A stretch of 64,000 bases of DNA from CBDFNC01 sp965249895 (GCA_965249895.1 CBDFNC010000005.1:2170001-2234000); one strand, 5' to 3'; shown: positions 46,023 through 55,124, numbered from the stretch's first letter. The notes: generated by a model not told the origin, from the sequence alone. Program-made: numbers and translations.

Positions 46023-47186
46023 ATGCCAATTTATGTTAAGCAGGGACATATCCCGGAAAAGCGCCACATTACCTTTTACAAGGATAACGGAGAGCTATAC
46101 CGGGAAGAGCTGTTTTCGACCCATGGTTTCTCCAATATCTACTCCAATAAATACCACCACAATATGCCAACTAAAAGCATATCTGTAGAATCTTTCGCTA
46201 TTGACCATGGCGCAGCCTGGACCGACTCCCTGGTACAAAACTATAAATTGGACAGCCGCCAATCAGATGGGCAAGGCAATTTTTATTCTGCTCGCAAAAA
46301 GCATTTCTACAATGCCGATGTGGCTATGTATACAGCTAAGGTCACCGAGGATACCAGTCAGTTTTATCGTAACGCCTATGCCGATGAAGTCATTTTCGTC
46401 CATGAAGGCGAAGGTACGCTGCACAGTGAGTATGGTCAGCTGGAAATCCGCAAGTGGGACTACCTGGTTATCCCGCGCGGCACCACTTACCAACTGAAAT
46501 TTAACAGCTATGACAATGTTCGCCTGTTTGTCATAGAAGCCTTTTCAATGGTGGAAGTCCCTAAACACTTCCGTAACGAATACGGCCAAATGCTGGAAAC
46601 CGCCCCTTACTGCGAGCGCGATATTCGCACCCCTGAATTACAGGACGCCATCGTCGAGCGCGGCGAGTTTCAGCTGATCAGTAAGTTTGGCGATAAGTAT
46701 CAGTCCCAAGTGCTGGAGTGGCACCCTTATGATCTGGCTGGTTGGGATGGCTGCGTTTACCCCTGGGCCTTTAATATCGACGACTATGCCCCTGTGGTTG
46801 GCAAAATCCACTTACCGCCAAGCTCACATATAGTATTTACAGCCAACAACTTTGTTATCTGTAACTTCGTGCCGCGTCTGTATGACTTCCATCCACAGTC
46901 AATACCGGCGCCTTATTACCACTCAAATATCGACAGTGATGAAGTGCTTTATTACGTGCACGGCGACTTTATGAGCCGTAGCGGAATTGACGCGGGTTAC
47001 CTGACCCTGCATCAAAAAGGCGTGCCCCACGGCCCTCAGCCGGGCAAGACCGAAGCCTCGGTTGGTAAGAAAGAAACCAATGAATATGCGGTAATGGTGG
47101 ACACCTTTGCACCACTTCAGTTAACCGAACATGTAAAAAACACAAGAACTCCGGAATACAACCGATCATGGCTGGAAAACCAATAA
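46023..47186 (+). CDS. hmgA: Homogentisate 1,2-dioxygenase
   Basis: A 387-residue cytoplasmic non-heme iron enzyme that opens the ring of homogentisate to give maleylacetoacetate. The cupin segment DEVIFVHEGEGTLHSEYG and the C-terminal iron site are visible: PAPYYHSNIDSDEVLYYVHG holds the first His and the Glu, and GVPHGPQPG the second His. It is shorter than the human enzyme (445) but normal for the bacterial short group. ACAGGGAG stands eight bases before the ATG. It is the first gene of the tyrosine-degradation operon. Confidence 0.95.
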   Translation: MPIYVKQGHIPEKRHITFYKDNGELYREELFSTHGFSNIYSNKYHHNMPTKSISVESFAIDHGAAWTDSLVQNYKLDSRQSDGQGNFYSARKKHFYNADVAMYTAKVTEDTSQFYRNAYADEVIFVHEGEGTLHSEYGQLEIRKWDYLVIPRGTTYQLKFNSYDNVRLFVIEAFSMVEVPKHFRNEYGQMLETAPYCERDIRTPELQDAIVERGEFQLISKFGDKYQSQVLEWHPYDLAGWDGCVYPWAFNIDDYAPVVGKIHLPPSSHIVFTANNFVICNFVPRLYDFHPQSIPAPYYHSNIDSDEVLYYVHGDFMSRSGIDAGYLTLHQKGVPHGPQPGKTEASVGKKETNEYAVMVDTFAPLQLTEHVKNTRTPEYNRSWLENQ

Positions 47187-47225
47187 GACGTTAGCACTGC
47201 AACCCAATTTTAAGGAGAAAAGATA

Positions 47226-48266
47226 ATGACGGAACAAACGAATCCTTTAGGCCTGTGTGGTATTGAGTTTACCGAATTTGCCACTCCAGACAGCGATTAT
47301 ATCCATGATATTTTTGCAGATTTTGGCTTCTCTTTGCTTAAACGTTTTAAAGGCAAGGATATTCTTTACTACAACCAGAACGATATCCATTTCCTGCTGA
47401 ACCGTGAGCGTAGCGGTTTTTCCAGTGAATTCGCTAAGAGTCATGGACCGGCAATTTGCTCCATGGGCTGGCGGGTAGAAAATGCGGAATTCGCATTTGA
47501 ACAAGCTGTAAAACGTGGCGCCAAAGCCGCCGAAGACTGTAACAAGGATCTGCCTTACCCAGCCATTTACGGTATCGGTGATAGCCTGATCTACTTTATC
47601 GACAAGTTCGGCGCCAAGGGCAACATCTATGAAGATGAGTTCGAGATGCTGGATCAGCCGCAACATGTGGAAGAAAAAGGTTTTATGGAAGTGGATCACC
47701 TGACCAACAATGTCTACAAAGGCACGATGGAAAAGTGGGCCACCTTCTATAAGGAAATCTTTGGGTTTACCGAGATCCGTTATTTCGATATCCGCGGTAA
47801 GAAAACCGCCCTGGTTTCCTATGCCCTGCAGTCACCGTGCGGCAGCTTCAGCATCCCGTTAAACGAAGGTAAAGACGACAACAATAACCAGATTGACGAA
47901 TACCTGAACGAGTACAAGGGTCCAGGCGTACAACATCTGGCGTTCCGCTCTCGCGACCTGCTGGATTCCCTGGATAAAATGGACAGCAGCAAAATCGATA
48001 CCCTGGATATTAGTGACGACTACTATGAAAGCGTCTTCGACCGCGTACCCAACGTGGTACAAGACCATAACCGCATCAAGCAACACCAGGTATTAGTAGA
48101 TGGTGATGAAAGCGGTTATCTGTTGCAGATTTTTACCCGCAACCTGTTTGGTCCAATTTTTATCGAACTTATCCAACGTCAGGAGCACAACGGTTTTGGC
48201 GAAGGTAATTTCCAGGCCTTATTCGAGTCCATCGAACGAGATCAACAGCGTCGTGGCGTGATTTAA
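47226..48266 (+). CDS. hppD: 4-hydroxyphenylpyruvate dioxygenase
   Basis: A 346-residue non-heme iron enzyme that turns 4-hydroxyphenylpyruvate into homogentisate. The 2-His-1-carboxylate site is complete: His158 (VDHLTNNV), His237 (GVQHLAFRS) and Glu314 (IFIELIQRQ). It has two vicinal-oxygen-chelate domains, of which the C-terminal one is catalytic. It starts 39 bases after hmgA behind AAGGAGAAAAG and supplies the substrate of HmgA. Confidence 0.96.
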   Translation: MTEQTNPLGLCGIEFTEFATPDSDYIHDIFADFGFSLLKRFKGKDILYYNQNDIHFLLNRERSGFSSEFAKSHGPAICSMGWRVENAEFAFEQAVKRGAKAAEDCNKDLPYPAIYGIGDSLIYFIDKFGAKGNIYEDEFEMLDQPQHVEEKGFMEVDHLTNNVYKGTMEKWATFYKEIFGFTEIRYFDIRGKKTALVSYALQSPCGSFSIPLNEGKDDNNNQIDEYLNEYKGPGVQHLAFRSRDLLDSLDKMDSSKIDTLDISDDYYESVFDRVPNVVQDHNRIKQHQVLVDGDESGYLLQIFTRNLFGPIFIELIQRQEHNGFGEGNFQALFESIERDQQRRGVI

Positions 48267-48287
48267 CATTTACCGGAAGCCACTGGT

Positions 48288-48387
48288 TCCCCGGTCAAGC
48301 CGGGGATGACGAGCCACTGGTCCGAAATACCGGGCCAGCCCAACAAGTTGGGAATAACAAGATTTAAGCTCCCGGCCAGGCCGGGAG
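48288..48387. repeat. Cluster of three palindromes plus REP-like copy 2 in the operon
   Basis: In the 224-base gap between hppD and the FAH gene lie CCCCGG-TCAAG-CCGGGG (48289-48305), CTGGTCCGAAATACCGGGCCAG (48317-48338, copy 2 of the palindrome at 39449), CCCAAC-AA-GTTGGG (48339-48352) and CTCCCGGCC-A-GGCCGGGAG (48369-48387). This is REP-like. It may split the transcript or stabilise the upstream part. Confidence 0.65.
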
Positions 48388-48490
48388 TCGCATTATAAAA
48401 TAAAGGCCCAGGATCCCAGATTAGACTGAGGATACCGGGCTATCTTTCACTCTGTAGTGAGTTTGAAGTAGAGCAAACTGAGGAATATTT

Positions 48491-49501
48491 ATGAAACTTG
48501 CCAGCTTAAAAGCAGGTCGTGACGGTCGCCTTATTATTGTTTCCCGTGACCTGAGTAAAGCCGTGGAAGTCGCTGAGCTAGTCCCTAACCTGCAAACAGC
48601 ACTGGATGACTGGGTTAACTACGAGCCCAAACTACAAGCCGTTTACAAGCAACTTAATGACGGTAAATTAAGCAATACTTTTGATTTTAATCCGGCCGAT
48701 TGCGCCTCTCCGCTGCCACGCGCATACCAATGGGCAGACGGCAGTGCTTACATCAACCACGTTGAATTAGTGCGTAAGGCACGTGGCGCCGAAGTACCTG
48801 CGAGTTTCTATGAAGATCCCCTGATGTACCAGGGTGGCTCCGACAGTTTTATCGGCCCATGCGATGATATCCCGCTGGGTAGTGAAGACTGGGGCATAGA
48901 CTTCGAAGGCGAAGTCGCCGTGATCACCGACGATGTGGCCATGGGTATCAGTCCACAAGACGCTGCTCAGCATATTAAGTTGCTTATGTTGGTTAACGAT
49001 GTTTCCCTGCGCGGCCTGATCCCCGCCGAGCTACAAAAAGGGTTTGGTTTCTTCCAATCCAAACCTTCCAGCGTATTCTCCCCTGTGGCAGTTACCCCGG
49101 ATGAATTGGCCGGAGACTGGAAAGACAACAAAGTCCATTTACCTCTGCTGGTTGACTATAACAACGAACCCTTCGGCAAAGCCGACGCGGGTGTCGATAT
49201 GACCTTTGATTTTTCCCAGCTGGTTGCCCATGGCGCCAAGACTCGCCCCCTTGCGGCCGGCGCTATCATCGGCTCAGGTACGGTTTCCAACAAACAAGCT
49301 GTAAATGCCGAGTCCGCTATTGCGAACGGTGGCATAGGTTATTCCTGTATTGCCGAAGTTCGCATGATTGAAACCATCAATTCAGGTAAACCCAGTACTG
49401 CTTTTATGCGCTTTGGTGACCGTATTCGCATCGAAATGCGCAACGGCCAGAACGAGAGTATTTTTGGCGCTATCGACCAACAGGTCGTGTCCTACCAATA
49501 G
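48491..49501 (+). CDS. Fumarylacetoacetate hydrolase family protein
   Basis: A 336-residue cytoplasmic, divalent-metal hydrolase. The C-terminal FAH fold has metal-binding acids in DWGIDFEGEVAVIT and GFFQSKPSSVFSPVAVTP. It should cleave fumarylacetoacetate to fumarate and acetoacetate, the last step after HppD, HmgA and MaiA, which are all in this operon. GAGGAATATTT precedes the ATG. The FAH superfamily also contains other hydratases and decarboxylases, so the assignment rests partly on context. Confidence 0.9.
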   Translation: MKLASLKAGRDGRLIIVSRDLSKAVEVAELVPNLQTALDDWVNYEPKLQAVYKQLNDGKLSNTFDFNPADCASPLPRAYQWADGSAYINHVELVRKARGAEVPASFYEDPLMYQGGSDSFIGPCDDIPLGSEDWGIDFEGEVAVITDDVAMGISPQDAAQHIKLLMLVNDVSLRGLIPAELQKGFGFFQSKPSSVFSPVAVTPDELAGDWKDNKVHLPLLVDYNNEPFGKADAGVDMTFDFSQLVAHGAKTRPLAAGAIIGSGTVSNKQAVNAESAIANGGIGYSCIAEVRMIETINSGKPSTAFMRFGDRIRIEMRNGQNESIFGAIDQQVVSYQ

Positions 49502-49520
49502 CAAAAGTGATCCAACCAAG

Positions 49521-49540
49521 ATCCCCGCTTTCGCGGGGAT
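49521..49540 (+). repeat. GC-rich hairpin after the FAH gene
   Basis: ATCCCCGC-TTTC-GCGGGGAT is a perfect 8-bp stem 20 bases after the stop, without a U-tract. It is probably another REP-like or partial-termination element. A smaller CTGCC-AA-GGCAG lies at about 49605-49616. Confidence 0.55.
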
Positions 49541-49647
49541 GGTAACTCTTGTCAGTGCGATTATCCGCAGGCGTGATCGCACATTTAAAAAATGACCTAT
49601 GGGTCTGCCAAGGCAGGCCATTGTCTGAATAAAATGGAAGTAAACAG

Positions 49648-50880
49648 ATGAAAGAATTGCTAACGCGTTACGAAAACACCCCCGCCGAAATCGTTTTCGA
49701 ATGGCATGACTCTGAAACCGAAGCCAAGGGCTGGATCGTTATCAACTCATTACGCGGCGGTGCCGCCGGTGGTGGTACCCGTATGCGTAAAGGCCTGGAT
49801 CGCCACGAAGTGGAAGCGCTGGCGAAAACCATGGAAATTAAATTCACAGTATCCGGCCCAGCCATCGGCGGTGCAAAATCCGGTATCGACTTCGATCCTG
49901 CCGATCCACGTAAGCACGGAGTATTAACCCGCTGGTACAAAGCCGTTGCCCCTATTCTGAAAGCCTATTACGGCACCGGCGGCGACTTAAACGTCGACGA
50001 ATTACATGAAGTTATCCCAATAACAGAAAGCCTGGGTTTATGGCATCCACAAGAAGGTGTGGTTAACGGTCATTTCAACCCAACTCCTAGCGAGCAGATC
50101 CAGAAAGTAGGCCAGCTTCGAATGGGGGTCTCCAAAATAGTGGAAGACGCGCACTTTTCTCCAGAGCCGGCTCGCAAATACAAGGTTGCAGACCTGATCA
50201 CGGGTTGGGGTATCGCCGAGTCAGTACGTCAGTATTACGACATTTATAACGGTGAACTTAACGGCAAGCGAGTTATCGTCCAGGGCTGGGGTAACGTCGG
50301 CTCCGCCGCCGCTTATTACCTGGCTCAGGCAGGCGCTAAAGTGGTGGGTATTATTGACCGTGACGGCGGTGTGATTAACTACCAGGGTTACACTCTGGAA
50401 GAGGTACGTGAGCTATTCCTGAACAAGAACGGCAACGCCCTGAATGTGGAAAACATGCTGTCGTTTGCCGATATCAACGACAAGATCTGGGATCTGGAAG
50501 TAGATATCTTCCTGCCTTGCGCCGCATCCAAACTGGTCACCAAAGACCAGATCAGCCGACTGATTTCCGGCGGCCTGGGAGTCGTATCATGTGGCGCCAA
50601 CGTACCGTTTAACGATGAAGAAATCTTCTACGGTCCTATCTATGAATACGCCGATCAACAAGTAAGTATCCTGCCTGACTTTATCGCCAACTGTGGTATG
50701 GCCCGCGCCTTTGCTTTCCTGATGCAAAACGAAATCGAAATATCAGACGAAGCCATCTTTACCGATGTCTCCGACACCATAGGCCAGGCCCTGGCGCGTT
50801 GCCATGCTAAATCCAGCGCCACCACAGAGATAGCCAAAACGGCGTTTGAAATCTCACTACAGCCCCTGGTGAAAGAGTAA
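49648..50880 (+). CDS. Glu/Leu/Phe/Val-type amino-acid dehydrogenase
   Basis: A 410-residue NAD(P)-dependent dehydrogenase. The substrate domain has GGAAGGGTRM and the catalytic-Lys segment PAIGGAKSGIDFDP. The Rossmann domain has VQGWGNVGSAAAYYL, and the CGANVPF segment is present. It oxidatively deaminates an amino acid to its 2-oxo acid. Set between the FAH gene and an amino-acid symporter, it may feed tyrosine or phenylalanine into the pathway as 4-hydroxyphenylpyruvate or phenylpyruvate; no aminotransferase is present. A leucine or glutamate dehydrogenase role cannot be excluded from sequence. It is followed by a hairpin. Confidence 0.85.
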   Translation: MKELLTRYENTPAEIVFEWHDSETEAKGWIVINSLRGGAAGGGTRMRKGLDRHEVEALAKTMEIKFTVSGPAIGGAKSGIDFDPADPRKHGVLTRWYKAVAPILKAYYGTGGDLNVDELHEVIPITESLGLWHPQEGVVNGHFNPTPSEQIQKVGQLRMGVSKIVEDAHFSPEPARKYKVADLITGWGIAESVRQYYDIYNGELNGKRVIVQGWGNVGSAAAYYLAQAGAKVVGIIDRDGGVINYQGYTLEEVRELFLNKNGNALNVENMLSFADINDKIWDLEVDIFLPCAASKLVTKDQISRLISGGLGVVSCGANVPFNDEEIFYGPIYEYADQQVSILPDFIANCGMARAFAFLMQNEIEISDEAIFTDVSDTIGQALARCHAKSSATTEIAKTAFEISLQPLVKE

Positions 50881-50900
50881 CAATTTGTTGGCTGAAACAT

Positions 50901-50926
50901 AAATGCCTGCCCCAGGGTGGGCATTT
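50901..50926 (+). terminator. Hairpin after the amino-acid dehydrogenase gene
   Basis: AAATGCC and GGCATTT, 7 bp with a 12-base C/G-rich loop, followed by TGCT. Weak U-tract: probably partial termination, since the symporter gene follows on the same strand. Confidence 0.45.
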
Positions 50927-51071
50927 TGCTATCGGGCACTTTATCTGGGTTTGAACCAAAAAATAATGCCATTAATAAGCTCACCGCTAAAGCAGCCTTC
51001 TGCTTTGTGGCCTTATCACGGGCAAAACAAATTAAACCCGGTTTTTCTACAACTAGAAACAAGGAAGAAAA

Positions 51072-52478
51072 ATGTCTGGAAGTAGTTCAACACTCACAGC
51101 TGGATCAGCAGCTGAAACCACAGAAAATCCGCAGCCCGGCGGCTTGAAGTGGTCCACCCGCATGTCCTTTATTCTTGCCGCAGCCGGCTCTGCCGTAGGG
51201 TTAGGAAACATCTGGAAGTTTCCTTATATCACAGGTGAAAACGGTGGCGGCGCATTTGTTCTGGTTTATCTCGCCTGTATTTTGGTGATAGGTATACCCG
51301 TAATGATGGCGGAAGTGATGATCGGCCGCCGCGGTCAGCAAAGCCCGCCTAACTCTATGGCAGCCCTGGCCAAAGAAGCAGGCGCAAACCCCTTCTGGAA
51401 ATGGGTCGGTTGGATGGGGGTGCTTGCCGGTTTCCTTATCTTAAGCTTCTATACAGTTATCGCCGGTTGGGCCGTTTCTTACATCCCTGTGGCTGGCGCA
51501 TCTAGCTTTGTGGGGGCCACTCCGGATCAAATTGGCGGTATGTTCGAAGGTATGCTGGCGGACCCTGTTCGCTTGCTGTTCTGGAGCACTCTGGTGATTA
51601 TTGCCACCATGTTTATCGTGGGAAAGGGGGTTAATGCAGGTCTTGAAAAAGCAGTTAATATCCTGATGCCAGCATTGTTGGTGCTGCTACTGGTGATGGT
51701 GGGTTATGCCATGACTACGGGTTACTTTATGCAGGGAGTTTCCTTCCTGTTTACGCCTGACTTCAGCAAGCTAACCGGTGAAAGCGTATTGGTCGCATTA
51801 GGTCATGCTTTCTTTACCCTCAGCCTGGCCAGTGGCGCCATAATGACCTATGGCTCTTACGTGCCCAAAGAAATGTCCATCGCTAAAACCTCAGTTTATA
51901 TAGGTATCACGGATACTCTGGTAGCTTTGTTTGCGGGTTTGGCTATCTTTCCTATCGTGTTTGCCAACGGCCTTGAGCCAGGCGCCGGTCCCGGACTGAT
52001 TTTCGTCACCCTGCCTATTGCCTTTGGTCAAATGCCACTGGGCACCCTGGTTGGTACTCTGTTCTTTATCATGCTGTCTATCGCCGCCCTCACCTCAGCT
52101 ATTTCCATGATTGAACCGGGCGTCGCGCGTATGGTGGAGAAGTTTAAAATTTCCCGCTTTAAAGCCTGTACCCTGCTGGGTCTGAGCCTGTGGACTCTCA
52201 GTGTCGGTACTGTACTTTCCTTTAACCTCTGGGCTGAATACAAGCTGTTTGGCAAAACCTTCTTCGACATGGTGGATTACCTGACTGCCAACTGGATGAT
52301 GCCACTGGGTGGTCTGGCCGTCGCTGTCTTTAGCTCCTGGGTGGTCAGCAAGAAAGTATCTCAGGAAGAGCTGGGACTGGGCAAAGGCCTGCTATTTAGC
52401 GCCTGGATCTTCACCATGCGTTACATCACCCCAATCGCTATAGTGATTGTGTTCCTTAATGCTCTGGGGCTATTTTAA
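51072..52478 (+). CDS. Sodium-dependent amino-acid symporter, NSS/SNF family
   Basis: A 468-residue inner-membrane transporter with about 11-12 hydrophobic segments. The first transmembrane helix has the family sodium and substrate site (AAAGSAVGLGNIWKFPYITGENGG, a longer pattern shortened here to its core AVGLGNIWKFPY), and EPGV near the middle is also characteristic. The N-terminal 30 residues are polar and cytoplasmic. The LeuT-type fold carries amino acids with sodium; in this operon tyrosine or phenylalanine is the likely cargo. The start has AAGGAAG before the ATG. Confidence 0.9.
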   Translation: MSGSSSTLTAGSAAETTENPQPGGLKWSTRMSFILAAAGSAVGLGNIWKFPYITGENGGGAFVLVYLACILVIGIPVMMAEVMIGRRGQQSPPNSMAALAKEAGANPFWKWVGWMGVLAGFLILSFYTVIAGWAVSYIPVAGASSFVGATPDQIGGMFEGMLADPVRLLFWSTLVIIATMFIVGKGVNAGLEKAVNILMPALLVLLLVMVGYAMTTGYFMQGVSFLFTPDFSKLTGESVLVALGHAFFTLSLASGAIMTYGSYVPKEMSIAKTSVYIGITDTLVALFAGLAIFPIVFANGLEPGAGPGLIFVTLPIAFGQMPLGTLVGTLFFIMLSIAALTSAISMIEPGVARMVEKFKISRFKACTLLGLSLWTLSVGTVLSFNLWAEYKLFGKTFFDMVDYLTANWMMPLGGLAVAVFSSWVVSKKVSQEELGLGKGLLFSAWIFTMRYITPIAIVIVFLNALGLF

Positions 52479-52502
52479 ACAGAGTTAAACTTAGTTTTTG
52501 CC

Positions 52503-52527
52503 GTGGCGGCGAACGACTTGCCGCCAC
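52503..52527 (+). terminator. Hairpin between the symporter gene and maiA
   Basis: GTGGCGGC / GCCGCCAC, perfect 8-bp arms with a 9-base loop, 24 bases after the symporter stop and 22 bases before maiA. There is no U-tract; possibly an RNA-stability element. Confidence 0.4.
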
Positions 52528-52548
52528 AACAAAACGTGTGGAGAGAAG

Positions 52549-53181
52549 ATGATTTTATATGGATACTGGCGCTCCAGTGCCGCCTACAGAGTGCGTATCG
52601 CGCTGAATCTGAAAGGCCTGGATTGCGAGCAGAAAAGCATTAACCTGGCCAAAGGTCAGCAGCACTCGGCTGAATATAAACAGCTAAACCCGCAAGGGTT
52701 AGTTCCCATTCTGATGGACGGCGACATTCAGCTCACCCAATCACCCGCCATCCTCGAATATCTGGAAGAGGTTTATCCACAAAATCCTTTATTGCCATCG
52801 ACACCGGCGGCAAGGGCAAAAGTCAGGGAGTTAAGCAGCATCATAGGCTGTGATATGCACCCATTGAACAACCTCAGGGTGTTGAAGTACCTCGAGAATG
52901 ATCTGGGCGTCTCCCCTGAAGCCAAGATGGACTGGTATTTTCAATGGCTGCAAAGCGGCTTTGATACGCTGGAAAGTCAGCTGGCTCATAGCGACTCACC
53001 CTATTGCCTGGGAGACTCAGTTACCCTGGCTGATGTCTACTTAATGCCACAGCTTTACAATGCCAGACGCTTTAATTTCGATCACAGCGGGTACCCAAGG
53101 GTCAGAGCAGTTGAAGCTAACTGTAATAAACTGGCCGCGTTTCAACAGGCTGCTCCTGAGCAGCAGGAAGATGCCAGCTAA
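52549..53181 (+). CDS. maiA: Maleylacetoacetate isomerase
   Basis: A 210-residue zeta-class glutathione-S-transferase fold. The N-terminal YGYWRSSAAYRVRIALNLKG contains the Ser/Arg glutathione site of this class. It isomerises maleylacetoacetate, the HmgA product, to fumarylacetoacetate, the substrate of the FAH enzyme. ATG 52549 is chosen because it has GAGAGA upstream and gives the conserved N-terminus; an in-frame start at 52498 would cross the intergenic hairpin. It closes the tyrosine operon. Confidence 0.93.
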   Translation: MILYGYWRSSAAYRVRIALNLKGLDCEQKSINLAKGQQHSAEYKQLNPQGLVPILMDGDIQLTQSPAILEYLEEVYPQNPLLPSTPAARAKVRELSSIIGCDMHPLNNLRVLKYLENDLGVSPEAKMDWYFQWLQSGFDTLESQLAHSDSPYCLGDSVTLADVYLMPQLYNARRFNFDHSGYPRVRAVEANCNKLAAFQQAAPEQQEDAS

Positions 53182-53190
53182 TCAGCTGGC
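53173..53190. terminator. Short hairpin at the convergent end of maiA
   Basis: GCCAGCT-AATC-AGCTGGC, 7-bp arms, overlaps the maiA stop codon and lies five bases from the end of the convergent gene. No T-run follows in either direction. Confidence 0.35.
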
Positions 53191-53194
53191 TCTA

Positions 53195-53695
53195 CTAATG
53201 ATGATGCGCACCCTGTGTCTTATTGTTTAGAATGATTTCACCCTCAAAGGAATTGAACAGCGCGATAGTATTTGGCGATAATTTTGCTTCGGCATCAGTT
53301 ATCGCCGATTGCAATGAGTTAGCCTCTGCTGATGACATCCCCATCGTCATAAAGGAATGGGCTTTTACCAGTTTTTCACCACTGCACATGACCACTTCCC
53401 ATCCTTGATCTGATTTTTGCAAAAATGCTCTACCTCCTCTGCTATCTTGTGCCCACCCTGCAACTGCATGGTCCCCGGTTACCACAATTGGCGCTACGCT
53501 GAGGGGATTTTCCTTAGTATGAAACTGAGCTTTCAACAAAGCTTCAATGGCCTCCTCATCAGACATATTGGCCTGATCAAGAAGGAGTATACTGTCATGA
53601 CCACCGGCATGGGGGGTGTGGCCGTGTTGCCCTTCCCCTAAGGCAGATAGAGGGCTTAAACTCACCAATAATACTAACGATTGTAATTTCATCAT
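53195..53695 (-). CDS. Copper-uptake-system-associated exported protein
   Basis: A 166-residue exported protein starting at the first of two adjacent ATG codons (53695), behind CGGAGTT. The signal peptide ends SALGEG, and a His-rich stretch (GQHGHTPHAGGHD) and a terminal HHH follow, both possible metal contacts. The core (IEALLKAQFHTKENPLSVAP, VVTGDHAVAGWAQDSRGGRAFL, WEVVMCSGEKL) resembles the family annotated as copper uptake system-associated protein, which I recognise by pattern only. It usually sits beside copper importers; here no such partner is visible. Periplasmic copper handling is the best guess. Confidence 0.7.
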   Translation of the reverse strand: MMKLQSLVLLVSLSPLSALGEGQHGHTPHAGGHDSILLLDQANMSDEEAIEALLKAQFHTKENPLSVAPIVVTGDHAVAGWAQDSRGGRAFLQKSDQGWEVVMCSGEKLVKAHSFMTMGMSSAEANSLQSAITDAEAKLSPNTIALFNSFEGEIILNNKTQGAHHH

Positions 53696-53860
53696 AACTC
53701 CGAGTCCCATACTAAATTGAGAAGGTATTAATAGCTGTAATCTAACAATAAAATCAACCATTGGTTCTAACTTTCTACCCTGTAATCATCAGCCTACCAC
53801 GTTGCTACAAAATATGTAGCGTGCTAGTCTGGCTATAGAATCCATTACACTCGAGTCATT

Positions 53861-54193
53861 ATGCCTGTTCCATACCCAGGAGATCCTGTCCGGGGATCCA
53901 AAACCGGGAAACCTATCATGGCGTTATTGGATCTATTAGGGCGAACCTGGGCACTAGGTATCCTATGGAATCTGAGTCAGGGACCGGCAAATTTTCGTGA
54001 ATTGCAACAGCGCTGTGAACAGATTTCACCCACCCTGTTGAACACCAGGTTGAAAGAGCTTAGAGCCCTGGAATTAGTTACCAGCAAAGAAATCGGCTAT
54101 TGTTTGACGCCGCAGGGGCTGGCTTTATTCGAGATTATTTCGCCTTTAGGACCATGGTCAAAAGATTGGGCGAATAGGATTAAGGAAGTTTAA
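53861..54193 (+). CDS. HxlR-family winged-helix regulator
   Basis: A 110-residue DNA-binding protein with the HxlR pattern: LLGRTWALGILWNLSQGPANFREL, then SPTLLNTRLKELRALELV and a wing. HxlR proteins mostly answer to reactive electrophiles or redox state, often through a Cys; Cys43 in QQRCEQIS is the candidate. It starts 165 bases upstream of, and divergent from, the copper-associated gene, and its stop is one base before nudC, so it is probably co-transcribed with nudC. Confidence 0.85.
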   Translation: MPVPYPGDPVRGSKTGKPIMALLDLLGRTWALGILWNLSQGPANFRELQQRCEQISPTLLNTRLKELRALELVTSKEIGYCLTPQGLALFEIISPLGPWSKDWANRIKEV

Positions 54194-54194
54194 A

Positions 54195-55124
54195 GTGACG
54201 TTAAAATATTCGGCTATGCCGCTAAACCGCCATTCTGCATTACGCAAAGATAAAACCTGGTTAACCCGGCAATTTCAATCGACAAACTGTCGCTTCTTCC
54301 CTGTGTCAGGCCAGTTAAACTATTTTGAAAAAGAGCCGGCCGCTCAGGCTAAATACTTAACCAGGGAGAGGCTGGGCGAGCTGACGTTAGATATGTGTAT
54401 CTTTATCGGTGTCGATGACCAGGGGCCCGTATTTGCATTTAATACAGAAAACCTGACCCTGGATTGCCGAAGCGCTATTGACTCTCACGGGGCTTGGTGT
54501 GATCTCAGAAAAATCGGGCCGACCCTTAGTGACGTAAATGCGTCTATTCTGGCGTTAGGGAAAGGTTTAGTGCATTGGCATAAACATCATTCTTTTTGTG
54601 GCCTGTGCGGTGAAGCCAATTCTTTAGCAGAAGCCGGGCATTCCCGTTTGTGTATCAATAGTACTTGCCAGCATCAGATGTATCCCCGCACAGACCCTGC
54701 TGTCATTATGCTGGTTGAAAAAACATTTGCTGACGGGAAAACGCGTTGCCTGATGGGACGCCAAGCCAGTTGGCCTCAAGGGGTATATTCTACGTTAGCA
54801 GGTTTTGTCGACCCGGGAGAAACACTTGAAGAAGCAGTGATCCGTGAAGTTAAAGAAGAAGCCAATATTGACGTGGGAAATGTGCGTTATATCGCTTCCC
54901 AGCCCTGGCCATTTCCATCTTCCATTATGCTGGGATTTATTGCCACTGCGATAAACGAAGATATTCAGATCGAGCAAGACGAGCTGGATGATGCTCGTTG
55001 GTTTACCCGGGATGAAGTGAAACGCTTTGATGAATGGTTAAGCGACTCTCAGGAGTATAAAAAGACCAGAAGTGATTCAATATCCAGATATTTAATTGAT
55101 GGATGGCAGAATAAGACCTTGTAA
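54195..55124 (+). CDS. nudC: NAD+/NADH diphosphatase NudC
   Basis: A 309-residue Nudix hydrolase that cleaves NAD(H) to NMN(H) and AMP and, in E. coli, removes NAD caps from RNA. A zinc ribbon (Cys135, Cys138, Cys153, Cys158) precedes the Nudix box at about 203-225 (GFVDPGETLEEAVIREVKEE pattern), and the NudC hallmark SQPWPFPSS is at 235-243. It starts with GTG, with AAGGA ten bases upstream, one base after the HxlR stop. Confidence 0.95.
   Translation: MTLKYSAMPLNRHSALRKDKTWLTRQFQSTNCRFFPVSGQLNYFEKEPAAQAKYLTRERLGELTLDMCIFIGVDDQGPVFAFNTENLTLDCRSAIDSHGAWCDLRKIGPTLSDVNASILALGKGLVHWHKHHSFCGLCGEANSLAEAGHSRLCINSTCQHQMYPRTDPAVIMLVEKTFADGKTRCLMGRQASWPQGVYSTLAGFVDPGETLEEAVIREVKEEANIDVGNVRYIASQPWPFPSSIMLGFIATAINEDIQIEQDELDDARWFTRDEVKRFDEWLSDSQEYKKTRSDSISRYLIDGWQNKTL

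Noticed and set aside
47247..48086. Minus-strand frames opposite hppD
   Set aside because: The plus-strand product is an unambiguous HppD with all metal ligands; these are shadows.
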